NCBI GenBank assembly: GCA_002240395.1
Contig: CP016836.1
Coordinates: 1 to 64,000 of the forward strand
Reading direction: 5' to 3'
DNA from: Xanthomonas citri pv. mangiferaeindicae
GTDB taxonomy: Bacteria; Pseudomonadota; Gammaproteobacteria; Xanthomonadales; Xanthomonadaceae
DNA: 64,000 bases
A model generated the notes under the pieces. The model did no database searches. It was not told where the DNA came from and saw only the letters and a list, made by a program, of their open reading frames with translations. Of the stretch, positions 26,860-38,124 are shown piece after piece (the first letter of the stretch is position 1; every line of letters begins with the position of its first letter). A program made the translations under genes and the position numbers.

Positions 26860-27168
26860 TCACCGGTAATCATCCTCTCGCTGGTGGCGCACCGCCAGCA
26901 CGGTCACTGTTCGGCTATCTTCTACCTCGAACAGCAACACGTAGCCGCTGGCGCCGAAGCCGACGACGAGCTCGCGTAGAAAGGGATCATGGGCGGTCGC
27001 CTTTCGACATGCGAGCGGCGCGACTGCCAGCACTGACGTGCCGTCCCGAATCACCTGTAGCGCACGCTCGGCCGTAGTGAAGTCACCGTCTGCGCGTTGC
27101 AGCAGCCAGTCGTAGAGACGCTCAAGATCGTGCTGCGCCTCTTCCGTGAAACGAACGTCGAATGCCAA
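26860..27168 (-). CDS. parE: ParE/RelE-family toxin
   Basis: 102-aa toxin of the RelE/ParE fold. It shows the typical order FTEEAQHDLERLYDWL (helical hairpin), RDGTSVLAVAPLACRKA, LRELVVGFGASGYVLLFEV and the C-terminal VTVLAVRHQREDDYR. ParE toxins poison gyrase; RelE toxins cleave mRNA on the ribosome. The ending is the ParE-like one. It starts at TTG 27168, three bases after the antitoxin stop, so it is translated from the same message. Confidence 0.88.
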   Translation of the reverse strand: MAFDVRFTEEAQHDLERLYDWLLQRADGDFTTAERALQVIRDGTSVLAVAPLACRKATAHDPFLRELVVGFGASGYVLLFEVEDSRTVTVLAVRHQREDDYR

Positions 27169-27171
27169 GAA

Positions 27172-27435
27172 TCAAACTCCCCGAGCTTGGTCCAATCGGT
27201 TCTTCAGGCTTTCAAGAACGTCGTGCGCGGAGGCGTATTTTCCGGAGCGTCGTGCGCTCTCACGCGCAGCCAGGCCGCGGGCAATGAAAGCGTCCTGCTG
27301 CTGCCGCAACTGGACCTGGGCGCGTACCGATTGTTCGACAAAGCTCGAGAGCGTCTCGCCCTCCTGCAGCACGGCTTCCGCCGCTTGGCGGAGTGCGGGG
27401 TCGACACGCAGAGATGGGAGGGTGGCAGTCTTCAT
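27172..27435 (-). CDS. parD: Ribbon-helix-helix antitoxin (ParD-like)
   Basis: 87 aa. The N-terminal TATLPSLRVDPALRQAAEAVLQEGETLSSFVEQSV is a ribbon-helix-helix DNA-binding domain; the C-terminal helix (YASAHDVLESLKNRLDQARG) is the expected toxin-binding tail. It starts at ATG 27435 upstream of the ParE gene with a three-base gap. This kind of antitoxin represses its own promoter, which would lie between 27436 and the divergent gene at 27519. Confidence 0.88.
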   Translation of the reverse strand: MKTATLPSLRVDPALRQAAEAVLQEGETLSSFVEQSVRAQVQLRQQQDAFIARGLAARESARRSGKYASAHDVLESLKNRLDQARGV

Positions 27436-27518
27436 ACGGCACCTTGCGTTGCAATTGCGATGCATGATCCGCGATGGACACCGTCTTTTCAACCCGGTCC
27501 ATTCACGCTGGGTCTGGT

Positions 27519-27819
27519 ATGAGCGATCCCTTGAGAGAGAGAAAGCGCGGACCTGCGCCCCGAGGCCTGGTGGGGGACGTAGTGGCGCGCTTCGCCGATG
27601 CCGTCGAGGGCAGAGCGGTTCACGCACGCAACGCGGCCGACCTCGAATCCATCGCCACGCTTGGTGGGCGCTATGTGCCGCCGTCGCTCGACGTGAGGGC
27701 ACCGGCGCGGTGCTACGCTTGTCGCAATCGCCTATGAGCCGACGCGTGCGGCCGAGCTTGTGGCGCGGCTGCAGGGCGATGCCGCCGTTGAAGTGACGGC
27801 GACGCCGGTCGGCCGCTGA
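27519..27819 (+). pseudogene. Small hypothetical protein, probable frameshift
   Basis: From ATG 27519 the frame encodes MSDPLRERKRGPAP and FADAVEGRAVHARNAADLESIATLGGRYVPPSLDV, then becomes unconvincing and stops at 27737. From about 27715 another frame gives ATLVAIAYEPTRAAELVARLQGDAAVEVTATPVGR and stops at 27817-27819. One base change in the GGCACCGGCGCGG stretch would fuse them into roughly 100 codons. I do not recognise the family. It is divergent from the toxin-antitoxin pair and ends before a strong hairpin. Confidence 0.45.
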
Positions 27820-27877
27820 TCGCCAAGTCGCGCAAGCCTGTGAGCGGTGCGCGCCCTCTCGCTATGTGTCGCCCAAA

Positions 27878-27907
27878 AGGACAGGGCCGGTTGCCCGGCC
27901 CTGTCCT
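27878..27907. terminator. Strong terminator between convergent genes
   Basis: A perfect 13-bp stem: AGGACAGGGCCGG, TTGC, CCGGCCCTGTCCT. On the minus strand it is followed by TTTTGGG, so it serves mainly the 540-aa gene whose stop is at 27934. Confidence 0.85.
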
Positions 27908-27933
27908 GCTGTCGAGCGTGACGCGCTCAGTGC

Positions 27934-29556
27934 TCAGCCGCGCGCCGAATCGATGAAGCCGCGGTACTTCTGCACGGTATTGGAGAGGTCGTTGATGCGG
28001 GCGGCCTGGGCGTAGATGGTGTCGAAGATGAACTTCTCGGCATCCTGGGAGATGCCCTCCAGGTACTGGTAGTCCTCCGGCAGGGCGTCGATGATGGCGG
28101 CCTTCGCGGTATCGGTCAGCTGGCCCTGCGCGGTGGTCAGCAATTCCTCGGGGATGCTGGCCAGGGCGTCGGCGATTTCCTCGCGAACGCCTTCGCTCAG
28201 GCCGCCCAGCGCGTCAGAAACGGCATCGGCGATCGGCCCGGAGGCCTTCGAGCCCACCACGGGGATGGCCGAGACCGCCACATCGATCAGGAAGCCGGCC
28301 ATTGCGTCGCGGGCCGCGTTGTCGGCCTCAAGGTCGGCATAGCCGGTAGCCACCGCATCCTGCAGCGCCGCGGTGATCATGGCGACATCCGCGGTGGCGC
28401 CCTCGATCATGCGCAGATCCTGGTGATCGACAACGCCGTTGCCGTCCACGTCATCCACACCCTCGAGCTTGTTGCTGATGTTGATGGCGTCGGTCGTGAA
28501 GTCCGCCACGGCGTCCATCACCTGCGAGGCCTTCGGGTTGTCGGGGTTGAGGCCAGTCAGGCGGAACAGGTTGGACAAGGTGGCCAGGTCGTTGCCGACG
28601 TGGGTCTCATTGGGGTTGGTCGAGCCGCTCGGCTTGCCCTCGTTGCCCACCGTGAGTTCGTTGAGGATAGCGTCCGAGTGGTTCACGAACAGGTCGCTCA
28701 GTGCCTCGGCACGCTGCGGCAGCGGCTTGTTCTGATGGTCGAAGTAATGATTGTCGAAGGCATCGCCGCTGGCGTTGTCACCCACGAAGCGCACCAAATC
28801 GTTCACATCCTGCGACGTGCCGTGCTCGGAGACGGTGTCGATCAGGATCGCCATCGGGTCGCGCACATCCCGGCCTTCGAAGGCCGGGTTGGTGAATGCC
28901 ATGCCATGGGCGGAGACCACCTCCTGCAAGGTGCTGCGCGCGTCGCCGGACAGGCCCGACAGCACGGCATTGACGGAGGCCGTGCCGCCGGCCTGGTCGA
29001 GCGCGTTGAGCATGACCCCGGCGAAGTTGCCCTGCTCCATTGGCGTGAACATCGGCGGTTCGGCCAGGATGCGCCCGGACAGGCACTCACCTGCAAACTT
29101 CTCGATGAACGCAGTGCCATTGGCGCTGTTGGCCAGTGCGTCGATGGTGTCGGTGACCACCGCGCCATTCGGGTTGAGACCAGCCGGCGCCACAGCGCCG
29201 TTGCCGAAGATGTTCGTGAAGCTGGCCACGTCCTGGAAGCCAATGGCGCCATCGACGTAGGCATCGGCCACGGCTTGCGTGATCGTCTCGCGTTCGAGGT
29301 CGGTGATGCGGCCGTCGCCGACCAGCTTGTCCAGCTTCTCGGACGTCAGCCAGGACATCGTCGCGCCGCCATCCTTCTCCAGGAGGGTGTCGATGAGTTC
29401 GCTGCGCTCTTCGGGCCGAACCTCAGTCAGTTGCTCGGCGAAGAAATCGAGCCGACCGTCCAGATCGTCTCCCCAGAAGGGCCTGTCGCCTTCCTTGAGG
29501 ACGTTGTCCGCGATTGCATTCAGATCGTTACATTGCTGGATGCCGTCGACGCCCAT
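27934..29556 (-). CDS. Large unknown protein, effector-like, with EF-hand-type loop
   Basis: 540 aa, acidic, without N-terminal signal peptide. The first two-thirds are Asp/Asn/Ala-rich helices (GRLDFFAEQLTEVRPEERSEL; GNFAGVMLNALDQAGG). Near residues 365-377 is DVDGNGVVDHQDL, a canonical D-x-D-x-N-G calcium loop. Around 415-440 is a hydrophobic/glycine segment (AGFLIDVAVSAIPVVGSKASG) like those that insert into membranes in secreted toxins. The last 100 residues are amphipathic helices. I cannot assign a family. It is transcribed alone, with its own terminator, next to the toxin-antitoxin and helicase cluster. A contact-dependent or type IV/VI effector is possible; no immunity gene is obvious. 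Confidence 0.8.
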   Translation of the reverse strand: MGVDGIQQCNDLNAIADNVLKEGDRPFWGDDLDGRLDFFAEQLTEVRPEERSELIDTLLEKDGGATMSWLTSEKLDKLVGDGRITDLERETITQAVADAYVDGAIGFQDVASFTNIFGNGAVAPAGLNPNGAVVTDTIDALANSANGTAFIEKFAGECLSGRILAEPPMFTPMEQGNFAGVMLNALDQAGGTASVNAVLSGLSGDARSTLQEVVSAHGMAFTNPAFEGRDVRDPMAILIDTVSEHGTSQDVNDLVRFVGDNASGDAFDNHYFDHQNKPLPQRAEALSDLFVNHSDAILNELTVGNEGKPSGSTNPNETHVGNDLATLSNLFRLTGLNPDNPKASQVMDAVADFTTDAINISNKLEGVDDVDGNGVVDHQDLRMIEGATADVAMITAALQDAVATGYADLEADNAARDAMAGFLIDVAVSAIPVVGSKASGPIADAVSDALGGLSEGVREEIADALASIPEELLTTAQGQLTDTAKAAIIDALPEDYQYLEGISQDAEKFIFDTIYAQAARINDLSNTVQKYRGFIDSARG

Positions 29557-29727
29557 GCTGTCACCCTGGCTTGGAAAAGATGCCTGAAAGGGTAGCCAGG
29601 GCCCGTGCGCGGACCAGCTAGGGTCAACCCGGGGCCGCCCTGTTCATCGGGCTGTCGATAGCCAAGCGTTCACACTCGTTCAGCGGCATACGACGTCCAC
29701 ACTGCGCGATGGCGACGCCGCGCCCCG

Positions 29728-31932
<2,205 letters not shown>

Positions 31933-32115
31933 GGACAGGTCCCCAGCAAGACACTGGCGCGCTGGCGTTCCCTGGCCGACCGGCGCGCCGCCGTCGATCG
32001 CCCTCCCCGGTCTGCGACGCGGTGTCGCACTGCCCGGATTTCTCGTATCGGCAGCGGCTGCCCGACCTGTAGTGAAGATTACGTGATGATGGTCACGCGT
32101 GGGAGGTGGGATGGA

Positions 32116-33051
32116 TCACGTTGCATCCCTCGCGGGGGACGGGCCGGCATCGTGACCAGGCGCGGTCGCAGGAAACAGCCGTGCGCCGAGGAAGTCGACC
32201 AGCGCGCGGACCTTCGGTGCGGGATGCCGGCTTGCTGGCCAGAGCAGGTGGAACGCCGCCGTCCGCCCGGCATGCGCCGGCAGTACGCGTTGCAGCCTGC
32301 CGTCGGCCAGCGCCTCGCGTACCGCGAAGTCCGGCAGGCAGGCGATGCCGCGCCCCTGGATCGTGAAGCACAGGCGGGTCTCGATGTTGTTGCAGATCAT
32401 CGCCACCGGCAGTTGCAGCTCGGCTGCGCCCGGCGGTCGGCGCAGAGGCCAGGGCTCGAGCTTGCCGCTGTTGGGAAAGCGAAAATGCATGCAGGCGTGC
32501 GCCAGCAGATCATCCGGCGTGGCCGGTGTGCCGCGCTCGGCCAGGTAGCCGGGCGAGGCCACCAGCATCAATTCGAAGTCGCCCAGATGACGCGCAACCA
32601 GGCGCGAGTCGCCGGGCACGCCGGTCCGCACCACTGCATCGAAGCCTTCGTCGATGACGTCGACAAGGCGATCGGTGAAATCCAGGTCCAGTTCGATCTC
32701 TGGATAGGCACCCATGAACTCGCCCAGCGCTGGCAGCACCAGGCCGCTGACCAGCGGCAGGCTCACCCGCAGGCGACCGCGCGGCATGGCGGCGGCCTGT
32801 GCGATCTCCTGCTCGGCTGCCTCGATCTCGGCGAGTACGCGGCGGCTGCGTTCGAGAAACGTGGCGCCCTCGGCGGTCAAGGTGATGCTGCGGGTGCTGC
32901 GATGGAAAAGGCGCACGCCCAGCCGCTGCTCGAGCCGGGCGACCCGCTTGCCCACCGCCGAGGCCGAGACGCCGAGCAACCGCCCGGCGGCAACGAAACT
33001 CCGGGTTTCGGCCACCTGCACGAACACGGCGAAGCCACTCAGGCGGTCCAC
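32116..33051 (-). CDS. LysR-family transcriptional regulator
   Basis: 311 aa; the GTG start at 33051 gives VDRLSGFAVFVQVAETRSFVAAGRLLGVSASAVGKRVARLEQRLG, a typical LysR helix-turn-helix, followed by a substrate-binding-like domain (LRVSLPLVSGLVLPALGEFM, FDAVVRTGVPGDSRLVARHLG). The last ~20 residues are proline/glycine-rich and probably disordered. It is divergent from an MFS exporter gene 115 bases away, which is the probable target. Confidence 0.88.
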   Translation of the reverse strand: MDRLSGFAVFVQVAETRSFVAAGRLLGVSASAVGKRVARLEQRLGVRLFHRSTRSITLTAEGATFLERSRRVLAEIEAAEQEIAQAAAMPRGRLRVSLPLVSGLVLPALGEFMGAYPEIELDLDFTDRLVDVIDEGFDAVVRTGVPGDSRLVARHLGDFELMLVASPGYLAERGTPATPDDLLAHACMHFRFPNSGKLEPWPLRRPPGAAELQLPVAMICNNIETRLCFTIQGRGIACLPDFAVREALADGRLQRVLPAHAGRTAAFHLLWPASRHPAPKVRALVDFLGARLFPATAPGHDAGPSPARDAT

Positions 33052-33166
33052 GGTCGATCTTCCCGATTCCGGACGTTTGTGTCCGTAGAGCCAGGAACTA
33101 TAGCCCGCTTTATCTGTAATCGACGGCGACAGACGATGGCGCCCCGTCCTGGTCCGAGCCCGCGCC

Positions 33167-34357
33167 GTGTCCGCATCGCCTTCGCCCTCCCCTGCGCCGC
33201 TTCCGTTCGGCCCGTTGCTGGCCATGGCGATGGCCGGCTTCGTGACCATCCTGACCGAGGCGCTGCCGGCCGGGCTGCTGCCACAGATGGCCGCCGGCCT
33301 GGGGGTCACGCAGGCCTGGGCCGGGCAGACGGTCACGGTGTACGCCGTGGGCTCGCTGGTGACGGCGATCCCGCTCACGACCGCCACGCAGGGCCTGCGG
33401 CGGCGGCCACTGCTGCTGGCTGCGATCGCGGGGTTCCTGGTCGCCAATACCGTCACTGCGCTATCGGGCAGCTACGCGCTGACCTTGCTCGCGCGCGGCG
33501 TGGCCGGGGTCTCGGCCGGGCTGTTGTGGGCGCTGCTGGCCGGCTATGCGGCGCGCCTGGTGCCGCCGTCGCAGGCCGGGCGCGCGATCGCCGTGGCGAT
33601 GCTTGGCGCGCCGGTCGCGCTGGCGCTGGGCGTGCCGGCCGGCACGTTCCTCGGCGGCTGGCTCGGCTGGCGCGCCAGCTTCGGCGTGATGAGCGTGCTG
33701 GCCTTGGTCGCCGCGGCCTGGGTGTGGCTGCAGGTGCCGGACTTTCCGGGGCAGCCGAGTGGTCGACGTCGTCCGCTGGCGCAGGTGGCGCGGTTGCCGG
33801 GGATCGCACCTGTGCTGTGGCTGGTACTGACGTTCGTACTCGCGCACAACATCCTCTACACCTACATCGCGCCGTTCCTGGCCTCGGCGGACATGCGCGC
33901 CAGCACCGATCGCGTGTTGCTGGTGTTTGGAGTGGCGTCGCTGGCCGGAATCGGCGTGGTCGGTGTCTGGATCGACCGCCACCTGCGCCTGCTCACACTA
34001 GCGGCGACGTTGCTGTTCGGCCTGGCTGCGTTGTTGCTGGCCGCAGTCGTTGGCACACCGGCGTTGGTCTATAGCGCCGTCGCGCTCTGGGGCCTGGCCT
34101 TCGGCGGCGTGCCGACGTTGTTCCAGACCGCGCTGGCGCATGCGGCGGGCGACGCGGTGGATGTCGCGCAATCGATGCTCGTAACGACCTGGAACACGGC
34201 GATCGCCGGCGGCGGCCTGATCGGCGGGTTACTGCTCGAACGCCTGGGCCCGGGCAGCTTCGTGCCCGCGCTGCTGGTGTTGCTGGCGTTTGCGCTGGCG
34301 GTGCAAGGCTGGACCCGGCGCAGTGGCAGCAGGGCCAGCGGCGTCGCGACGCAGTAG
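33167..34357 (+). CDS. MFS transporter, DHA1 family (AraJ/sugar-efflux-like)
   Basis: 396 aa with twelve predicted membrane helices. The first half carries TEALPAGLLPQMAAGLGVTQ and the motif RRRPLLLAAIAGFL; motif C-like GVPAGTFLGGWLGWR is also present. The best match by eye is the arabinose-efflux/multidrug DHA1 group, which exports sugars, purine analogues or drugs with proton antiport. GTG start at 33167. Divergent LysR gene next door. Confidence 0.87.
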   Translation: MSASPSPSPAPLPFGPLLAMAMAGFVTILTEALPAGLLPQMAAGLGVTQAWAGQTVTVYAVGSLVTAIPLTTATQGLRRRPLLLAAIAGFLVANTVTALSGSYALTLLARGVAGVSAGLLWALLAGYAARLVPPSQAGRAIAVAMLGAPVALALGVPAGTFLGGWLGWRASFGVMSVLALVAAAWVWLQVPDFPGQPSGRRRPLAQVARLPGIAPVLWLVLTFVLAHNILYTYIAPFLASADMRASTDRVLLVFGVASLAGIGVVGVWIDRHLRLLTLAATLLFGLAALLLAAVVGTPALVYSAVALWGLAFGGVPTLFQTALAHAAGDAVDVAQSMLVTTWNTAIAGGGLIGGLLLERLGPGSFVPALLVLLAFALAVQGWTRRSGSRASGVATQ

Positions 34358-34471
34358 GCAGGACGGGACCTGTTTGGCGGTGATGTCTGTCTGCATGACC
34401 GAGGCCATTGCGCAATGACGATGCATCCGCGGCATCGCCACCGACGCGTTTGTCGATGCCACGGATCGTCG

Positions 34472-35104
34472 TTATGGCAGGACCTGCCAGCGCCCGCCCT
34501 TGGCGGGACCGATCCGGGCCAGACGCCCGGCATCGCGAAGCGTGCGAATGGCGCGTTCAATGGCACGTTCTGACTTGCCGAGCCGCGCGGCGAGTTCTGG
34601 AATCGACAATGTTGGCGTGTCGGCCAACAAGCCGAGGATGCGGTCCGGCGTTTTCCCCGGCGTTTTCCCCGGCGTTTCCGGTTGGACGGCCTCCTGCAGA
34701 CTCGTCTCGATCGCATCAAGCATGAATTCGACGAAGGACGAGCAATCCCCCTTGGCGTCCGCTGCCCCCAATTCGGCGTAGTACGCATGTTGGCGAGCTT
34801 TGATCACAGTTTCGACTGGCAGATACGCCAGGATCGGCTGCCAACGGCTCAGGATCAGGGTCTGCCAAAGCCGCCCCATCCGCCCGTTGCCATCGCTGAA
34901 GGGATGAATGAACTCGAATTCGTAGTGGAAGGCAGCCGACGCAATCAGCGGATGCGCATCAGTCATGCCGAGCCAATCCAGCAAGTCGCCAATCAACCGC
35001 GGCAACTGGCTGGTCGGAGGCGCCATATGGATGAGCCGCTCGCCACGGTAGACACCGACATCACCCGCGCGCAGCCTGCCGGCATCCTCCTGCAAGCCGG
35101 CCAT
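34472..35104 (-). CDS. Fic-domain protein, apparently truncated at the N-terminus
   Basis: 210 aa from ATG 35104. The catalytic loop HPFSDGNGRMGR is intact (residues 67-78), so transfer of AMP or a similar group to a target side chain is chemically possible. A winged-helix C-terminus (TLSIPELAARLGKSERAIERAIRTLRDAGRLARIG) follows a GKTPGKTP repeat made by a 12-base tandem duplication (GTTTTCCCCGGC). Just upstream the same frame still reads PTRFEDLLAAHALL, which belongs to the family, but a TGA precedes it. The first 100 or so residues, including any inhibitory helix, are therefore missing or frameshifted. Confidence 0.75.
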   Translation of the reverse strand: MAGLQEDAGRLRAGDVGVYRGERLIHMAPPTSQLPRLIGDLLDWLGMTDAHPLIASAAFHYEFEFIHPFSDGNGRMGRLWQTLILSRWQPILAYLPVETVIKARQHAYYAELGAADAKGDCSSFVEFMLDAIETSLQEAVQPETPGKTPGKTPDRILGLLADTPTLSIPELAARLGKSERAIERAIRTLRDAGRLARIGPAKGGRWQVLP

Positions 35105-35303
35105 CAGAAGTGCATGCGCGGCCAGCAGATCTTCGAACCGAGTCGGCTCCCAACCAGGTCAACTGAAACGGAGGCTGGTAGGCGGGCACTCGATATCCGC
35201 TGTGATGTGCGTTCGTCGTGACGCGGACCATGCCCGAGGCACAGGCGCGCCGCAACCGCAGGCGGCAACGCGGTGCATCGTCCTGACACTTCCGGCGTGC
35301 GCC

Positions 35304-35852
35304 CTACCCCGTCGGCGCCATCCGCACCCGCGGCGTCAGCGCAACGCTGGCGCGGTCGCTCATCAACTGCAGTTCGCCATCCTGGATCATCGCGGTCAGG
35401 CGCATGCCGCGCTCCAGCAAGCCGACAGCGGCCTCAACGTCGGCCGGGTCGAGATCGAGGACGGTCAGGTTCTTCAGCCGCGCGAGCGTGGCGGCCTGCT
35501 TGCTCCACCAGATCTCGGCGCTGCCGCCGCTGTAGCTCACCACGACGACGCTGCGCGCCCGGGCACAGGCCTTGCGGATGCGGCTTTCGTCGGGCTGGCC
35601 AAGGTCGATCCACTGCTCGATGTCGCCGGTGTAGTCGCGCAGCCACAGGTCGGGTTCTTCGTCGTTGCTCAGGCCGCGGCCGAACTCCAGCCGCTCGTGG
35701 GCGTACAGCGCGAACGCGATCAACCGCACCATCAGCCGGTTCGGAGTCTCGGACGGATGCTGGGCGAGCGTGAGGTTGTGCTCGGCGTAGTAATGCCGGT
35801 CCATGTCGCTGACCTGCAGTTCCAGCCGGTAGATCGTCGCGTTGGGCGCCAT
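35304..35852 (-). CDS. yaeQ: YaeQ family protein
   Basis: 182 aa, the normal length for YaeQ. The sequence MAPNATIYRLELQVSDMDRHYYAEHNLTLAQHPSETP and DEPDLWLRDYTGDIEQWIDLG-like segments are diagnostic. YaeQ has a PD-(D/E)xK-like fold of uncertain biochemical role; the E. coli gene was linked to suppression of rfaH defects. Start ATG at 35852. It stands alone between the Fic gene and a membrane protein gene. Confidence 0.92.
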   Translation of the reverse strand: MAPNATIYRLELQVSDMDRHYYAEHNLTLAQHPSETPNRLMVRLIAFALYAHERLEFGRGLSNDEEPDLWLRDYTGDIEQWIDLGQPDESRIRKACARARSVVVVSYSGGSAEIWWSKQAATLARLKNLTVLDLDPADVEAAVGLLERGMRLTAMIQDGELQLMSDRASVALTPRVRMAPTG

Positions 35853-35912
35853 GCGCAGGCCGTCTCGAAGGGCCTGCCATTGTAGGCGCGTGCCGCCGAG
35901 CGTGCGGTGCAA

Positions 35913-36422
35913 TCACTCGGCCGGCGGGGACTCGAGCGCGGCGGCGATGCGGGCCGAGAGCCAGGCGATATCGGTTTGCGCCAGGCTCCGACCGAGCGCA
36001 AGGAGGCCGGCGCCGATCACCCCCAGCACAATGCCGACCGGCAGCAGCAGCCAGGCGCGCGGTGTGCCGGCGATCCCTTGCGCGATCACAGCGCCCGTCC
36101 ACACCACGGCGAAGCCGAACCAGAACGTGAGGAATGCGCGCACGCTCCAGTGCATGGCGAAGCGGCCGACGAGGACGCTACCGGCGCCCACGGGTTGGAA
36201 GCGGCCGACGAACACTGGCTTGAAGGCGTTGCGCGTGCGCGGGACGTGGCGCTCGAGCACGACCCGCCGCTCTTGGACCCGCCCGATCATGACCTCTTCG
36301 CGCGGCGGCAGGATGCCGCGTCGCCGCACTCCGGCGGCCAGCCGGGCGACGGCGGCTTCCGGCGGATAGGCACTTGCGAAGCGGGCATCGCGGGGCGGCT
36401 TGTCAGGACGACGGGCGGACAT
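35913..36422 (-). CDS. Conserved hypothetical membrane protein
   Basis: 169 aa. The N-terminal 90 residues are basic and cytoplasmic (RRRGILPPREEVMIGRVQERRVVLERHV). Two adjacent membrane helices follow (FLTFWFGFAVVWTGAVIAQG and AWLLLPVGIVLGVIGAGLLALG), then a short tail. The family is not recognised. It stops about 60 bases upstream of the yaeQ start on the same strand, so the two could be co-transcribed. Confidence 0.65.
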   Translation of the reverse strand: MSARRPDKPPRDARFASAYPPEAAVARLAAGVRRRGILPPREEVMIGRVQERRVVLERHVPRTRNAFKPVFVGRFQPVGAGSVLVGRFAMHWSVRAFLTFWFGFAVVWTGAVIAQGIAGTPRAWLLLPVGIVLGVIGAGLLALGRSLAQTDIAWLSARIAAALESPPAE

Positions 36423-36710
36423 GGCGTGGCAGCGGACGAACGGGCGGGCATCGTAGGGCACCGGGACGCAGCCGCCATGCGATGGCGGCCGTCTTGTGCA
36501 AACAACCGCCTCCACAGCACACCTGCGAGCGGCACGCATCGTTCTGCGCCCGCGGCATCGTGTCGCATTGCCGGGCCGCCGTCGCGCCCCAACGTGCTGG
36601 TGACCGGACGCAGCCGCTTGCATCGCGACGCCGCCGACGCAGGGTCTCCTTGGACAGCTCACCCTGCCTGTTGTGTCCACGAGCTGCCCATCCCTGCGAA
36701 GGAGACACCC

Positions 36711-38102
36711 ATGGCATTTGCGACCACCAATCCCTACACCGGCGAGACCGTCAAGACGTTCGAGGAGGCCACGCCGGCTGAGATCGACGCGGCCGTGGGC
36801 CGCGCGCACGCCGCGTTCCTGCGCTGGCGCGAGACCTCGTTCGAGCAGCGTGCGCAGGTGCTGCGCCGCGCCGCCGAGCTGCTACGCGCCAAGCCTCGCG
36901 AGTACGCGCAGATCCTGACCCTGGAGATGGGCAAGCTGATCGGCGAGGCCGAGGCAGAAGTCGAGCTGTGCGCGAAGATCCTCGATTACTACGTCCAGCA
37001 TGGCGCCAAGGCGATGGGGCCGCGCTATCTGCCCGCCGAGGGCTTCGGTGAGACCGACGTGCAGTTGGTCAAGGAACCGCTGGGCGTGCTGTTCGCGGTG
37101 GAGCCGTGGAATTTCCCGTTCTATCAGGTGATCCGCATCACCGCGCCGCAGGCGACCGCAGGCAATGCGATCGTGCTCAAGCATGCGGCCAATGTGCCGC
37201 AGTCGGCGCTGGCGATGGAGCAGTTGTTCCGCGATGCCGGCGCGCCGGACGGGCTGCTGACCAACCTGTTCGTCTCGCACGACAACGTCGAGCGCGTGGT
37301 CGCCGACCCGCGCGTGCGTGGCGTGGCACTGACCGGCAGCGAGCGTGCAGGCTCGGCGGTGGCGGCGCTGGCGGGCAAGTACATGAAGAAGAGCACGCTG
37401 GAACTGGGCGGCGCCGATGCATTCATCGTGCTGTCGGACGCGGACGTGGCGCAGGCCGCGAAGTGGGCGGTGTTCGGCCGCCACTGGAATGCCGGCCAAG
37501 TGTGCGTGTCGTCCAAGCGCATCATCGTCGAGGCGCCGGTGTATGACCAATTCCTCGAGCACTACCGCGCCGGCGTGGCTGCGCTGAAGGCTGGCGATCC
37601 GATGGACCCGGCCACGACGCTGGCGCCGCTGTCGTCGCAGGGCGCGCGCGACGGGCTGGCGCGGCAGGTCGAGGAAGCCATTGCCAATGGCGCGAAGGCC
37701 GAGACGCTGGGCGCGCCGGTGCCCACGCAGGGCGCGTTCTATCAGCCGACGCTGCTGACCGGCATCACCGCCGACAATCCGGCCTACCGCACCGAGTTCT
37801 TCGGGCCGGTGAGCCAGGTCTACCGCGTCGCCGACGAGGACGAGGCGGTCAAGCTGGCGAACGATTCGCCGTATGGCCTGGGCGGTTCGGTCTTCAGCCA
37901 GGACACCGAGCGGGCCAAGCGCGTGGCGGCGCGGCTGGAGACCGGCATGGTCTACATCAACCAGCCCACCGGCGTGAAGGCGGATATCCCGTTCGGCGGG
38001 GTCAAGAACTCGGGTTATGGCCATGAGTTGATCGACCTGGGATTGACCGAGTTCGTCAACGAGAAGGTCGTGGTGGTGACCGACATCCACGGGTCGTTCT
38101 GA
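36711..38102 (+). CDS. NAD(P)-dependent succinate-semialdehyde dehydrogenase
   Basis: 463-aa aldehyde dehydrogenase oxidising succinic semialdehyde to succinate, as in the GABA shunt. The catalytic cysteine is C265 in GQVCVSSKR and the general base is E231 in LELGGADAF. EPWNFPFYQV contains the conserved asparagine, and TGSERAGSAVA is in the cofactor pocket. The start TNPYTGETVKTFEEATPAEID is typical of the YneI/Sad type rather than GabD. A very good Shine-Dalgarno (GAAGGAGAC) precedes ATG 36711. It is monocistronic and followed by REP palindromes. Confidence 0.92.
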   Translation: MAFATTNPYTGETVKTFEEATPAEIDAAVGRAHAAFLRWRETSFEQRAQVLRRAAELLRAKPREYAQILTLEMGKLIGEAEAEVELCAKILDYYVQHGAKAMGPRYLPAEGFGETDVQLVKEPLGVLFAVEPWNFPFYQVIRITAPQATAGNAIVLKHAANVPQSALAMEQLFRDAGAPDGLLTNLFVSHDNVERVVADPRVRGVALTGSERAGSAVAALAGKYMKKSTLELGGADAFIVLSDADVAQAAKWAVFGRHWNAGQVCVSSKRIIVEAPVYDQFLEHYRAGVAALKAGDPMDPATTLAPLSSQGARDGLARQVEEAIANGAKAETLGAPVPTQGAFYQPTLLTGITADNPAYRTEFFGPVSQVYRVADEDEAVKLANDSPYGLGGSVFSQDTERAKRVAARLETGMVYINQPTGVKADIPFGGVKNSGYGHELIDLGLTEFVNEKVVVVTDIHGSF

Positions 38103-38124
38103 GGCGCGCTCTCCCCCACCCCAG

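Noticed and set aside
28423..29595. A 390-codon plus-strand frame
   Set aside because: Antisense to the 540-aa gene, which has balanced codon use, its own terminator and a coherent protein sequence.
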